Shown here one piece after another: positions 11,448-25,189 of a DNA stretch of 64,000 nt (within the stretch, counting starts at the first letter, position 1; every line of letters begins with the position of its first letter). The notes beneath the pieces are model-generated. The model was not told the origin of the DNA. It saw nothing but the letters and a program-made list of their open reading frames with translations, and did no database searches. This DNA comes from Latrodectus hesperus (lineage: Eukaryota; Arthropoda; Arachnida; Araneae; Theridiidae). The stretch spans positions 126,271,981-126,335,980 of the forward strand of contig CM075851.1 of NCBI GenBank assembly GCA_037975125.1. The letters run 5' to 3'. The position numbers were made by a program, and so were the translations under genes.

Positions 11448-12440
11448 AAAGTTTTATGAAAAAATTAGTAGAAAATAAGAGATAAGGATCTAGTATTGTT
11501 TTAAATATATATTATGTTAAACGTTATCAAAGATTTTTTTACTAAAACACACAATGCAATGAAAATTATAGGGAAAATTATTTTAAATCTTATGATTAAA
11601 ATTAAAAATAATTACTTTTATGCATATTCATTACAAAGCCTAAATGTTTTATACATATTCAATATATTTATCAGACCAGATTTCCTTGCCACGGAAATCA
11701 AGTTACGGAAAAGAGGAATTATTGGTAAAGAAATTATATATACAGGTAAAACCCTTCAATAAATTTTAACATATATAAAAATTTTAAATGAATAAAGTAA
11801 TTGTTTTACACGAAAAGTTGTAAAATATTTATAAATAAAATACAAAATACCTGCGTTAGTTATTTTAATAAAAAAGTTATACTATTCTGACGCTATTGGG
11901 CTCTCAAAAACGAAACAAATAATATCAGAAGTTACTTTGATGTATATTGGAATTTAAAGACTTAGAGTTTCTTAAATGTTTTTTTTTATATATTATTATA
12001 AATTATTATTATTTTCATTTATAGCATTTTAATAAGAAATTAAGTGACTTTAAGTATTTGTTTCATGATGAAAATGTCAAATAAATGAAGCGAAAAAGTT
12101 TTAAAAAAATGTTAATTCAAAGAGCTGTTCTGTTATTTTGTTCATAGCGTTATTTGGAATAAATTACCTAATAAGTTTGTTGGAAAATTGCAAAATAGGA
12201 AATTAATTTGAAGAAAAGTAAATGCTTTTCATAGCAAAATTTCAAGTTATCTTTATTTACTATACATCTCTTTCCTTCTAAGAGATTTGTGATAGATTGG
12301 CAAGAATTAAATTTTTTGTTAAATAGTTACAAAAAAGCTGCATTCTATTGTAGTTGGTTTTTTAAAAACTAAATAAATTTTACAGTGCTACATTCAATAT
12401 TTTATTCTTAGTTTCTTAATTAAGTGAATATATTGCATAA
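11448..12440. other. AT-rich DNA, nothing recognised
   Basis: An open frame at 11514-11762 (82 codons) is made of AT-biased codons (many Ile, Lys, Asn) and has no recognisable domain. It is best taken as chance. Confidence 0.5.
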
Positions 12441-12443
12441 ATT

Positions 12444-13643
12444 GTGAAAAATTTTGAAGCTAGAGGTTCTTTGGCGTCACGTCAAAGAAGTGGACGTCCC
12501 TCAACTGCAGATGCTGTTGCCACGACAGTGGAGCAGACGGTGCAAGCCATTTCGGTGGTTGCTGCACATGGGGAGTGCAGTGCTCGAGAAATTTCGAGGC
12601 AGACAGGAGTGTCGTAAGGAAGTGTCTGGAGAGCGCTGCTAGTAACTTTGCAACTGTATCCCTACAAGTTGCAATATAACCAAGAACTGAAACCTCCTGA
12701 CTTCGACTCTCACAGAAATTTTGCAAATTTGGTATTCAATAAGATGGAAGAGCAGCACGACTGGCTTCACACTGTGCTTTGGACAGATGAAGCACATTTC
12801 ATACTCTCTGGCGCTGTTAACACCCACAATTGTCGAGTGTGTGGACCACAGAAAATCCACATGCATTTGTTGAGGTACCCTTGCAACAGCATAAAGTGAC
12901 AGTCTGGTGTGGCTTCACTGCTGATTTCATAATTGGTCCATTTTTTTCGAGGAAGTCACACAGACAGGTTTCCAAACAGTTTCTGTCACCGGTAAACGAT
13001 ATCTAGCATTGTTACAGAACATTATTCCTGAACTGCAAGCGTGACAGGTACTCCAAACAGTCACCTTTATGCAAGATGGAGCACCACCTCATATTGCTCT
13101 GCCTGTGCAACGCCAGCTACGCTCAACATTTGGGGATAATCGCATTATCAGTCGCTACTTTAATCACGCATGGCCTCCAAGGTCTCCCGATCTCACACCC
13201 TGTGACTTTTGGCTGTGGGGCTTCTTGAAGTCAAAAGTGTACCGCGACTAACCGGCATCACTAGCGGCACTGAAAGATGCCATCCGCCAAAATGTGTCTG
13301 CCATAACGCAAAAAATGCTACTAAAAGCTGTGAATGGTGTGGTGACTCGTCTCACAGCTTTACTTCTGAATGATGGATAGCACATTGAACATTTACTGTG
13401 TAGTAAGTACTAATTAACTGTAATTAATCTGACTTCATTAATCATTGTTCATTTGTAATTAATCTTTTGTTGCAATAAAACACTACGGCGCCATCTGTTG
13501 GTCGCCAACAGAACTATTTTTTCATTGCCACACAAAACACGGTTTTTTTTTTCCATCCGCTTGGTGCAAACCGCATCTTTGTATCGTGATTCGTTTTCGA
13601 ATTATTCATTTTTAAAGTTCGTCCTGACTTTTGGATCACCCGG
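12444..13643 (+). mobile_element. Tc1/mariner-superfamily transposon, 5'-truncated
   Basis: The 3' end reads TTTGGATCACCCGG before TA (13644-13645), i.e. a terminus CCGGGTGATCCAAAAGTCAG on the other strand. No matching 5' terminus was found upstream of 12444, where sequence turns abruptly AT-rich, so the 5' end and the N-terminal DNA-binding part are missing. A short 7-bp stem (CTGTTGG/CCAACAG) lies in the 3' non-coding part near 13495. Confidence 0.75.
12447..13380 (+). pseudogene. Mariner-like DDD transposase pseudogene (DUF4817-type group)
   Basis: Blocks in order: SLASRQRSGRPST and SAREISRQTGVS (end of the DNA-binding region), a frameshift near 12640, then HTVLWTDEAHF with the first catalytic Asp, RVCGPQ, VTVWCGF and IIGPFF, FMQDGAPPHIA with the second Asp, and WPPRSPDLTPCDFWLWG with the third Asp. 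I count 42 residues between the second and third Asp, longer than the 34 of classical mariner. The C-terminus has ALKDAIRQNV and VVTRLTALLLND before a stop. In-frame stops and at least three shifts break it. The motif style is that of arthropod transposons with DUF4817 N-termini (family knowledge). Confidence 0.8.
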
Positions 13644-13649
13644 TATATA

Positions 13650-14855
13650 AGTTGTCACAAATATATATGATTTAAAATGATATGAATGATAAATAATTAA
13701 TTACTAATAAAAAATATTTTGATTTCAAATCATATTAATAATATCATATTTATTTCATTTTAGCGTTTGCATAATTATAATTAAATAAAATAGTTATCCT
13801 GAAAAGCTAAATTCATTTATTTTGAAACATATCACCTTAGTTTTTATACATTTTCAGGAAGATATCCATAAATCAAGTGTGGAATTTTATATTTTTTATA
13901 AAGGTATTTTATATTTTATATAATTTCATCTTAAAGACATTGTTAAACATTTGTCACTCAATAATTATAGTTTCTATGATATTTTCTTTAACATGCTTCA
14001 TAGTTACTATTTTGATTTTAAGAAAAAAGTATTTAAAGCTTTGTATCATGTGCAAACTTTTTTAATGTAATTATTAAGAGCAAAATCAATTAAAATGATT
14101 TTGATGTATTTACTTTTAGATGTATATAATTAACACAATTTAAATTATATGCATATTTAAAATTAGATTATATTAAATATGCAGTTTTACATATTATATA
14201 TACATTTTACTTTAAGTGAACTTTAAAAATTTATTTACTAGGTTTCGTAATACACATTTAGAACTGTTTATATTATGAAAAACAAACACAAGATTCAAAA
14301 ATTCAAAACAACAACCTGAAAATTTACTAAATGCAACTTTTTCTTATGTTTTAAAGAAGAGATTAAAACCCTCTTCATAGTTTTAACTGTACATAATACC
14401 AAATTTGCTTGGTGGTAAATATATTGTAAGAATATTAGAAATAACGCAACAATTTTAACTTGATTTTTAATATATTTTTAAATTGAGTTATGAATCCATT
14501 ATAAAGTAGTTATGATTTATTTCGTGCCATATTTATTCATCATGTAGAGGTTATTTATTATAATGGTTAGAATTAGAATATTTATTTCATTAAGTGCTAT
14601 TCACATTTCAAAGTTTTACATATTTTGAAGAAAACAAAAAGGAATAATAAACTGTATATTATCGTTATAGAATCACCCGAACCAAAAATTAAAAATTTCA
14701 GGTAATTAAACATAATAATACAGATTAAGATGCATATTTAGGTGCACTTATTTATCTGCATTATCCATTTTATAATTATTCTCTTTTCTGTAATTATTTA
14801 AGCAATAAAAATACGCAAAACATAATTATAAATATTTACATCGTATTAGATTATC

Positions 14856-14862
<7 letters not shown>
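13650..14862. other. AT-rich DNA, nothing recognised
   Basis: The 62-codon frame at 13877-14065 is Phe/Ile/Leu-rich chance sequence. Nothing else was seen. Confidence 0.55.

Positions 14863-14935
<73 letters not shown>
14863..14935. repeat. (AT)n microsatellite
   Basis: Perfect AT tract of about 73 bp ending in ATACATACATT. Confidence 0.95.
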
Positions 14936-14939
<4 letters not shown>

Positions 14940-15139
14940 CATTACTCAGATTATTTTAGTTTGGTAACTTTACCTTAGCAAAGAAAAATTTTGTTTTCCG
15001 CGTTTCTATAAAATAAAGGCATTTTTTCTTCAAATTTATTTTTAAAATTTAAATTTTTTTCTTAAAAAATAATCAAAAGTTTAAAATTGATAATTTAAAA
15101 TTTATTTTTCTTAATTTCTTTTTAAATGTATTTATTGCT

Positions 15140-15445
15140 TTTTAAACACTAACGTATTAATACATGCAGCTTTGTCTAATCTGCGAGTGACTGATTGACA
15201 AACAAGCACGAAGTAACTGAACCAGCAACTGGGTTCACATAATAAATCCATTTACCGGTTGATCTATTATTAATTCATCAACTAATTTCAAATCTAACCC
15301 AACAGCTCATCAGCGTACTTTCTCTCCCACATCGCTGCTTTCATTTGCATCTTGACTGTTCAAGAAGCAATTGTTAATCATTTTGATCCATGATTGATGA
15401 GCAAAGTAAGAATTGATTCAGAACATTCCTGAAGGTAATTGAATT
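15140..15445. other. Lower-AT island, unassigned
   Basis: About 300 bp of mixed composition (e.g. CAGCAACTGGGTTCACATAA, TCTCCCACATCGCTGCTTTC) bordered on both sides by AT-rich DNA. There is no continuous frame and no tRNA-like box. It could be a conserved non-coding element, an untranslated exon or a decayed repeat. Confidence 0.3.
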
Positions 15446-15449
15446 CAAA

Positions 15450-17125
15450 TGCATTTATTTGGAAATTTCTAAAATAAATAAGAAAACAGACGCAAAATCT
15501 AAAGTGAACGCAAATTTTCGAAACAGTTTTAGACAGTTACTATCTCATTGTATATCAGAAAAATCATTGGGAATCTATTCAAAAATAAGTAGTTATCTAA
15601 TACATATATTTAATTTTTTGATGATAATTACATTTAATATATAAATAAAATATATTAACATTCTACAATTTATCTTGTATTAATAAAGTGAACTTAAAAT
15701 TATTATTCATGTATACAGGATAAATTTAAAATTGTTTCGTTTATTAATAAAAAATCAGTTTTTTCGGTTTTTTAAGTATTGGATGTTTTTATTTAATTAG
15801 TAGTTTTTGAATCTAATAAGTAGTAGCCTAAAGAGGCATTTGTATTCATAAAAAATGTATAAAGTTATATATTTTACATTTTTAAATATTTGAAAAATTA
15901 AAGAAACCTTAATTTGTACATCAATAATTACTTAAGTATTGCAAAAAATAATTTTAGATTTTTTTAATATGATAGAAAACTTATTATATAGCGGAACATT
16001 GGAAGAAAAATATTTAATGTGAATTTCCTTATTTTTTATGAACTCGTATCACTTTCTGAATCATAACTGAAATAAAAAACATTATTTTAATTTTTTGATA
16101 GATAACTATAAGCAATTCTAAAAATGCAAAAAAGGAAAGAAATGAGGTAATCTTCCTGTGAAATTTGATATGAATAATTGATAAAAACAGATTATCATAG
16201 AGAGATAAATTAATAATACGCAACGTGTTTAAATGTCATGTTAAGTAATATTATGTAAATTAATTCCTTAATTAAGTAATATTATGTAATAATATTATGT
16301 AAATTAATTTTTAATGAAATAAAATATATCTTTTAAGTAATTTTTAAAAACGGTGTGTGATATTTAAGAACAGATAAGAGAAAAAGAACAAAGATGGAGG
16401 TAAAGAACAAAAAATATGAACTTGAATTACGCAAAGTGTTAAAATTAAATTTAAAATTAAGTAAATATAGTTCTAAAATTGCTTTTAAAATTAAATAAAT
16501 AAAGTATTAAAACTACAAGTAGTTAATGTCATGATTACATAAGAGTATTAATTAAAATAAAACTATTAATTTTGTTATCTAAAATTTAAAAATATGCAAT
16601 TTTTTGCTTAATTAGCTTTCAAACACTGAAAAGTATTTCCTATATTAAAATTTATGTTAGGAATAATTTATATTGCGGAAAAAATATCTCTTGTATTCTT
16701 GATATAAAGCATTTCGAAATTCCTATTTTATATATTTTTAAACGTGTTATTTGATTTTTTTATAATGCATTAGTTTTCATTTTATAAAATAGAAGGAATT
16801 GCAAATTTTATTCCTTGCTTTTAACTACAAGTAAAGAAAATAATACTGAAACAAAATAGTCTCAAATATCATTATAAATAGCAATTCTTAAGAACAGTTT
16901 AATAAATATTTTTAAGTATCACTACTGATATAAATAAATTACTTAGTGAAAGTCACATAAATTTAACTCTTACTATTTCTCTTAAAATTCTTCATTCTTT
17001 TTACTTCAATTCTTCATAAATTGTGAGTGAATGATTTTCACATAATATTTCTTTCTAAGTCGTTATTTTTTTCAACTTTTTGCAGACTCAAACAACCCAA
17101 TTGGAAAACTATTTTTAACTCCAAT
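15450..17125. other. AT-rich DNA, nothing coding
   Basis: Holds only a small tandem array near 16.25 kb. The frame at 16029-16223 is AT-biased chance sequence. Confidence 0.55.
16239..16310 (+). repeat. Short degenerate tandem repeat
   Basis: TTAAGTAATATTATGTAAAT and its partial copies recur about three times (near 16240, 16272 and 16290). Confidence 0.7.
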
Positions 17126-17252
17126 ATACTACTTATCACTCCATCGTTCGTTAAATGTCAGATAATTTAAAGTTGGGTACACTTACCACGACAGTATCGA
17201 TTTGAAGTGTCCTTCACTCTAATTTGTCGTCTAAACCGCATCAATCAATCAC
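17126..17252 (-). repeat. Unclassified repeat R1, copy 2
   Basis: Aligned with 3541-3686 and 33158-33305. The plus-strand centre is GGGTACACTTACCACGACAG, i.e. on the minus strand CTGTCGTG|GTAAGTGTACCC, matching a strong 5' splice site (17179-17186). The upstream minus-strand part reads GCGGTTTAGACGACAAATTA. The copies are diverged, and no frame is open in all three. Confidence 0.5.
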
Positions 17253-20200
17253 TAAAACAACATAGTATCTATTCGTTCTTAAAACTGTTACAAGAAAGTG
17301 AAGTTTATCAGCAAACCTTTGTTGGACTTTTAAATTTTCAAAAATCACGTTTCTGGTATTTTCTTCGCAAGGGATATTTTGCTTATATTTTGTTTAAAAT
17401 AACGTTTGGAACGTTTCATTTATGATATTATTATTTATATAATTTAATTTACAAATTTAAATATTTAAGAACGTAGATTTTCTTAACACATACTTATTTT
17501 AAGTTCAAATTATTAATCCTTTCACATTTAGGATGAAATTTAAATGTGTGATAAACACTTTCACCAATAAAAATTTGTTATGTAAAACAAAAATTTAATT
17601 TTTCAATATATTTTTAGTACATTAAAACAAAACTTTTGATAAGTGTTACTTTTACTTTTCTTGATTATATATAACTTATCACTCAATTTCTTATTAACTT
17701 GATATCAAAGTTTAATTTTCAAGAAAACATGTTTTTAAATCCACTTATTAAAGTTTTTATAGTTAAATTTATTACAAAACATAGTTTGTTATAATTTTTT
17801 ATTGAAATAATAAAGGAGTTTTTAGTATTTACAAATAATATTTATAAATAAAATATTTAAACTAAAATAAATATGCAGCAAAATTTTTAAAATTTGGTAT
17901 TTTACGGTAGGATCATATTTTATAAATGAGATCTGTCTCAAACGAGAAATAATTTTTAAATTGGATACCAGACTAATATAGACGTTTAAGAGTGAAATCA
18001 AATCTCATAACTGTGAATTGTATATGAAAATATTTATCATTCAAGCATAACTAGTGTTTGAAATGTTCAAATCAAAAAGTTTACAATATTAACAAACACA
18101 ACAAATTAAATTTTTATATAATACAGCACATATATTTTTTTTATAATAAAAAAAACTTTAATATTGGCTTCCATATACAATTTTGAAAATGAATTTATCT
18201 TCAAATATTTGCATTTCTAAACTTCTAGAAATAAATGTCTTCAGCTTTACTTCAAAAAAATGTTATTCTAATATGATTGAGTATTAAAGTCAGAATCTAT
18301 TTTCCATTCCAGTCTTTTGTCAGTGCTTAATAATTTTAAAACAAGGGTTTTTTTCTGTATATTTATTCAAAAAGTAAACTATTTCTAAACTATTCCTTGA
18401 AGAGTAATCAAGCGAAAAAAATTATACTTCATATTGATTATAAAAAAATCCACAATTTTTTCAGAAAATTAATACTTATAATATTTCCATGAAATATTTA
18501 GTTGCTAAAAGCCTGCAGAAAAGTGTAACCATGTTTTCTCATTAATTCAGGTTAAAAGATTATATAAATGACATTCGTATATAATATTTGAAATGCATAG
18601 TAAATTGTAAAATATGGATATTAAAATTTAAAACAACTTTCAGCATCTTTTTTTAAATATATAAAATGACCACTATTTTTACTAATATTTTCAATCAAAT
18701 AATTGGAAACAAAGCTGCAAAAAGAATTATGGTCTGTTAATATGATATAAATGACAGAATAAAAATATATTATTTTTAGAAATAGTTTCCTTTTAACTAA
18801 TGCAAATTATCTGCGTAAGAATCTTTTTGTATTTTTTATCATTTCCTTGCTTTATATTTTGATTTAACGTATTTATATTTTTAAGAAAAATAACTTAAAT
18901 GTTCGTGCTTTTAAATAAAAATATGCTTAATTGCGAGAGGAATTTAATGTCCTAAATGAACATTTTATTTAATTACACTTCATTACTCATCATATAACTG
19001 AATATAAATTGTACTTTTAATTTTAATTATTTTCTGTAATATATATAAATATTATATTTGCTACACTATGCAAGATATGAAATAAAATGAAAAGCGTTTG
19101 AGCCGTAAATTTGCATTCTTAGTTTTGAATAGTAAATAAACATTATTAGCGTTGGAGTTGCAAATTGAGTTAAATAAATATCACTGCTCTTTGCTTAGAA
19201 TAAATAAGGTAAAATCAACGATGATTATTTTCATTTATTGCAATAATAAAACATTTATTATTAAAATTATCATTAATCAGTAATTAATTGATATTTTGAA
19301 TACTATATATTTCTAAATACGGAATAGTTTCTATGTCTTTAAGAAAAATTGAATTCCGACTTGCATCTTTTGTTAAAAACAGAAATTTTTAAAATTAATT
19401 AAATATTTCGTTATGCGTGATTCATACTAATTTTTTAAAGAATACTAAAATGACATTAATCTGTAATTCTTTTATTCTGAAATAAATTTGATGCTTAAAA
19501 TGGAAACCTTTGAAGAAAACTGTATTAAGAAATAGTTTTAAAAACTTAACATTTAAAATCTATATATTATATAGTCAATGCAGTATAAATTGACCTCGCT
19601 ACAATTAAAATTGATATTTTTCTCAGTAATTGAATAAACTGCATATTTTAAAAATATTTAGCTTATTAAGTTATTGAGAAAAAATTAATAGAAGTAGCTC
19701 TTCTATTTATATTTTGGTTGTTTCAGATCATACAGTATAATGTCATAATCGTCATAATGGGTATTTTTTTTCTTTCCCAGTATCTATTTCATTTTTGTGC
19801 TTTTCGTTGTTTTGTTACGCTCTAAGTGCCCGAAAGGAGGAATATAGTAAGAAACAGCACACGTTACAGTAAATTAACATAAAATCTGATCCCAATAATT
19901 AGTTAGTATTTTTAATAATGTCCGATATAGTGAACTTTTTAAATTGCACCATTTCTGTTTATAAATTGATAGGGCGCATTAAAAAAGAAATGTTATTATG
20001 CAATGCATTCTTAAAATTTTGCATTACGTAAATAGTGTTTTATCATTAACAATCTACCTGTATTCGCGTGATTTCGTATTGAGTTTGTGATATTTTTGAC
20101 ATGATGAAATTTAACTGTTGATGTAAAGTGTGCTTTTAACATAAGTGAATTTAATTAGAAAATTAGCTGATAGGTTTAGTTCCATAAATGTTTTAAATAC

Positions 20201-23200
20201 ATTAGAATACTTTAATAAATGTTGATATCTTAATACTTTTATTCCATTACAATCTAAAATTTTACATAAAAATATGCGTAAATAACACTATTATCATTAA
20301 ATTAATAAAAGACGTTATGGGCTGATATTTTATATATTTATATAACCATTCATCAGTAATCAAAGATTATCGATAGTTAAAATATTAAAGTAATATAGAA
20401 ATATTTCTTTTGATCAAAAATAAAATAATTTTTTCTGCAATATCCATGCTAAGTAAATTTAAATATTCATATTTTTAAAGCTTATAAATAATTTCATATA
20501 CTCATTAAATGATAAAGAATTGTTCTTGAAACTTTAAATGAATTCCAATATTTTAAGGTTTCATGATCTTGTGACATACGCAGCAAATTTGTCTTCTGGG
20601 AAGTAAAATCAATAAATAGTATTAAGAACTAGGAAAGTATTTTATCGAAAAATATATATTGCGAATACTAAAAAACTATAAAATGTATATTTGTTAGGTG
20701 ATTTATTTTACTCTGGAAATGAGGATCTTGTACAAATCTATAAGCTTAGACAACATAAAAGTTAAACACTTTCATTAACCTGTAACAAAATGCTCTTGAG
20801 ATTTGTAACTGTCTTAAAAGACCAATTACAGCATTTTTAAATAAAACAAATAAAGGAAACTATGGGAAACCATTTTGATGCAGCTAGTTATGTTAATTAA
20901 AACCTATACTCAAATTAAATTTACTATAAGAAAAAAACCTATAGCAGAAAAACATACCAGAGATAAAATTCAGATACAAAATAAGTAATTCTTTATTAAT
21001 TGAAGCTTTTTTCTAAAATTATAAATTGATTTATAGGAATTATTTTTATTTATGGAAAAAAATAGTTACATCAAATAAGAAACATTCTTAACATGGAAAA
21101 TTTATTAAAAAAAATAAAAGAAGCAAATATTCAGAAATCATCCAAATTTTCTGATTTCTAAAATTAAATAATTTTTGATTGCTAGAAAAATGTATCTCTC
21201 TGAAATACATCAATTTAATTAGATACTTTCATAAAAATCATGCATAGTTGTAAATAAATGATATAATACATGTAACATAACTCAAATTTCTTACTAATTA
21301 GTCAATTGGTAGAAAATCCTTATAAGATTGTGTGCATTGCTGCATACTTATTAAACTTTTCTAATAAAACAAATTATTACAGTTTCTATAGTTACTATAT
21401 AATGTTAATTGTATGTTAAATTACTTTAAAATTAAAGCTGATAATCAGAAACTAGTTTTAAAAGACTTTAACATCATACTTTCTTTTATAAACTTATCAT
21501 AATGCTCATAATAAAGTATGAAAATTTTTTTAAAAATTTTATGAGCATTTTTGGAACTAATAACATGTAATACTTAAGCACATGTGTAGGGAAAAATTCA
21601 TTCCCTTTCAATTTTTAATTTAAAATTAAATGGGATATTTCATATGTGTAATTTTTCAAATAAAGTTACTCATTAATATTGGAACAAAGCAAAATTTATA
21701 TTAATAAAGTTGATCATATACTTTATAATATAATTTTATTTGCTATAAATATATATATTTTTTAATTTCAGTATATTTGTTGCCTAACTTTAAAAAAACA
21801 GCTGTTGTAAAATCTAAACACATGATTTTTGTTTATATAATAATCCACCTAATATAGAAAATTATTTAGATGAATGAAGCATGATCTTAAGTTAATACTT
21901 TTTATTAAGTAAATAACACGTATTAATTCATTTAGTACCAAATAAATAGTCATGCTAAGTAAATTAATATTATCGTTTCTTTTTTATGCTAAATATAGAC
22001 ATAGATTGTAATATTATTCGAAACAAAACTGCTTTACTCTTAAGATTAGATGCAAATTTAATTGTACTTTTAAAAAAGTATGACAAATAAAAAGACAATG
22101 GCTTTTCTTCAACTTTTTAAGGCAATTAAGTGTCGACATTCCAGTTCTTGATATTTTTAATTACTTGATCTAACCTATACGATAAATTGTTTCATCACTT
22201 CCACAATCATTTTATAAACATTAATAAAACTATAATTTCATAACAATTTTAAACAGGCATATCATAAATTAGTAGAATTTTTTTCATAATTAAATAGTTT
22301 TTAAAAAGTTGACAAAACATGTTACTGTGTTAAAGAAGTAATGAACATAATAACTTTTATGTATATTATGAATATCATTCATTATATTCATATATGATGG
22401 AAAATGACTAATTGTGTTGAGTTTTTCAGACATGTTTTATAGCAATTTTAACTATATAATTATGTTGATAAATTTATAAGTGATTTAGTTTTTATTATTC
22501 AGTTATAAAGAAGTTTCAGAAATTCTGCATAAATTGTTACTTTGTTAAGCAAACGTTGCATAAAAGAAAACTAGTAAATTCTATTCAAAATGTAGTACGC
22601 TATTTTTACTTAATGCGTTTTAAACAAATTTTTGCAACATTTCCAACTATTTTCTAGAAATGTTTCTCTTTATAATTATAGTAATAATTTTATATGAGAG
22701 TTGCTTTAAAGTCATTTTCTTCTGCGGTAGGATAATGAATTCTTTCTTTCACTCGGAACCTTATTATTTTCAAGTTCTTGCCTGGATTGTTTCCAAATCT
22801 TGTAAGACTTCATAGTGCTATTTTATTCCAAATTTTGCAGTATATTTGCATTCATGTGAGAATGCTATTTTATCATAATAAAGCCTACATTCAGCCATTA
22901 TTTTTCTAATTGTACAATTAATATTTTTGAATAAAATGTTTTTGCAATTCATTTTACTTCATAAAATATTAAGCAAAAAATTCTTATTTAATATATTGAA
23001 GCTTTAATTTTTAACCTAGTTTCTAGGTTATAAATTTGGCAGTCTGTGTTATTAATAACACATATCTTAAGTTTTTAATAACACATATTTATACTTTTTT
23101 GGTAACTGGTTACTTTTAATTAATCGAAATTGAATAGTTAAAATATAAACCAAGGAAAATGTAATTTCTAAGTGTTACATTATGAAATTATTAAGCATAA

Positions 23201-23940
23201 TTAAATTCCAAACGGAAATTGGTTCTTTAGTACAACTAAATAATATTCACTAAATGACTAAATATATTATGAAATGATAAAAATTGAATAACGATACATC
23301 AAGCACAAACTAAGCAAATAATATATTTTGTATTGTTAATTCCCATTTAATTAACAACTTTGACAAAATTATTCATTAATTCTTAGTAATTAAGCGTTTA
23401 AAAATAAAACTATTCACGATATGTTTAAGGGATTGAAATAATATATGTTTTATTTAATATGAAATATTAAATTTGAATGAACCTATATTTTAAAAATACT
23501 ATTTTCCTGGTGTAGATATCAGATATTTGTTTTGTTGATAAAAATATGAGCATTGTGTAAAACATTTCATATGCATTCTTATGAACTAGAAATTTAATTG
23601 TTATAAAATCAAGAATAAAAGCATTGCTTTAATCCAAAAATTGAAAAAATATACGCATATTTCACACAAATTTCTATACATTCCATTACTTCTGCAAAAT
23701 TTTCGTCTACATAATGATTAAAATGCAATGCAAAAGTATATTAATGCAATTTGAATATTTAAATACTTGTTCCTTAAAGTAAATTATATAAAATATTTCA
23801 TTATATAAAAGTAAAACATAATTGATTTTAATATTCAAATATTAAATTCGAAAAGAAAAACATTCATGAATACATGACTATTGTTTAAAATTCTAGCAAT
23901 ATGAAAGAAAGTGATAAAAAGATATTTACACAAACCTGTA
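17253..23940. other. Long AT-rich stretch without recognised features
   Basis: About 6.7 kb of A/T-dominated sequence with no open frame of interest and no transposon motif. A 72-codon frame at 17207-17425 overlaps R1 and has no domain. A small interrupted inverted repeat (AATGCTCATA ... TATGAGCATT) lies at about 21501-21550. Confidence 0.6.
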
Positions 23941-24890
23941 TGACATAATGACAAAATGATTAAAATTTTCAAGCAGTTTTGTCGTTTACCATAAAGTGTA
24001 ATGGGTAGAAATATTTCCCGCTGTTGGTTTTAAAAACACCCCTTATCAGATTAGCATGCATTTGAACTTTACTAAGAAACAGAATACTCATTTCAAGATG
24101 CTTCAGATCTATCCCTCCTTTATGGAGTGTAGAAGCTGGAGAAGAGAGGTACACAAGTCTCTCAGCAACACATCGCCAGTGGGTTTTTTTTATTTTGAGG
24201 AGAAATTTAGAAACTATACATATCAGGAAGGCAATAAAACACTGTTTATAAAAGATCTGAACAAGGTATCTAGCAGTCATTCGCGGGACACTTGAGCCTT
24301 GGACGATCTTATTGAATAAGGTGTTTCAGAGATATCAAATGTAAGGTTCCAACTTTAAAATGCCTGAAATATACCTATCAATGTTTAAGTTGTTATTGAT
24401 CCGAACTAGAAATTATTGTATGCTTACCGATTGACTGCCTATGAACTCATATCCCCTATGCAGGACCCCTATGATGTGATCTCGAATACAAACAGAAGAT
24501 TAGAGCTCTCAACGAAGCCCCTAGACTCTTATCAGTGTGTTGTGTCAGGAATCGTGTCTTGTTTGAAAGAACGATATCATGATTTCAGCTTAGTTTTTGG
24601 GAGCATCAGATTTATCAGATGTCTACAAGTTTCATTGGGTAAGGAAATAAAAGCATGAAAATCCCTTCTTTTCCAAATATCGTTTACGATAAAAGCAGCT
24701 TTTGTCCATACTGTGATCTAAACCATTGTCTGAATAACGTACAACGAAAATCGTATGGAAAAGTCCATGTTTTGGTTGTAGGATTTTGCAGGACAAACCC
24801 CTAAATGTATTTGTTTTATCGAGTGATAGTTGTTAGAAAACACATTTTTTTTACCATTTGTTATGATCATCAGCAACATATGTATCATGA
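23940..24890. other. Lower-AT block, possible hAT-like relic
   Basis: More mixed composition than its surroundings. The plus-strand frame at 24416-24658 (80 codons) contains NTNRRLELSTKPLDSYQCVV and SCLKERYHDFSLVF. This resembles the part of hAT/ZMYM-like transposases where a repeated LQ...DL..A....L...R pattern occurs, but no catalytic residue is visible. Frames at 24056-24295 (plus) and 23969-24280 (minus) overlap each other and carry no recognised domain. I cannot assign a family with confidence. Confidence 0.3.
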
Positions 24891-25181
24891 GAGCTGTGGT
24901 GGCCTGGTTGGTTAATACGTCATGTTTATTATCGGAATTTCGAATCCAGGCCGAATGACGTTCCGTCGTGTTCCCTAAAGGTGGGTGGAGCAAGTTAAAA
25001 CTGAGTGTGATCAAAATGTCCTTCATGTGAAATGATACCTCTGGTTGTGGCAGGTCAAATATTGGGGGTGCTCTGCTTGGTCCCTGCTTCAAAATCACGA
25101 ATACTTCACCAGGCTGCTTCTATCTAAAAGGCAGAGTCCAACCCAGGGCTAGGTGCAAGGAAGCATGTTGGTGCAACAACA
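24891..25181 (+). mobile_element. tRNA-derived SINE, separate family
   Basis: The head has box A-like GTGGCCTGGTTGGTTAATAC and box B-like TTTCGAATCCAGGCCG. The body (GGTGGGTGGAGCAAGTTAAA ... AAGGCAGAGTCCAACCCAGG) is unlike the other SINEs here, but the 3' end GTTGGTGCAACAACA resembles their AACAACA termini. No clean target duplication was found. The minus-strand 126-codon frame crossing it is incidental. Confidence 0.65.
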
Positions 25182-25189
25182 CATAGATT

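Noticed and set aside
13877..14065. Small hydrophobic 62-codon frame that could be read as a membrane peptide
   Set aside because: Phe/Ile/Leu content is what AT-rich random DNA gives. No conserved context or signal.
23969..24295. Overlapping 103-codon (minus) and 79-codon (plus) frames
   Set aside because: Neither shows a domain, and both cover the same DNA. The region is described as unassigned instead of as a gene.
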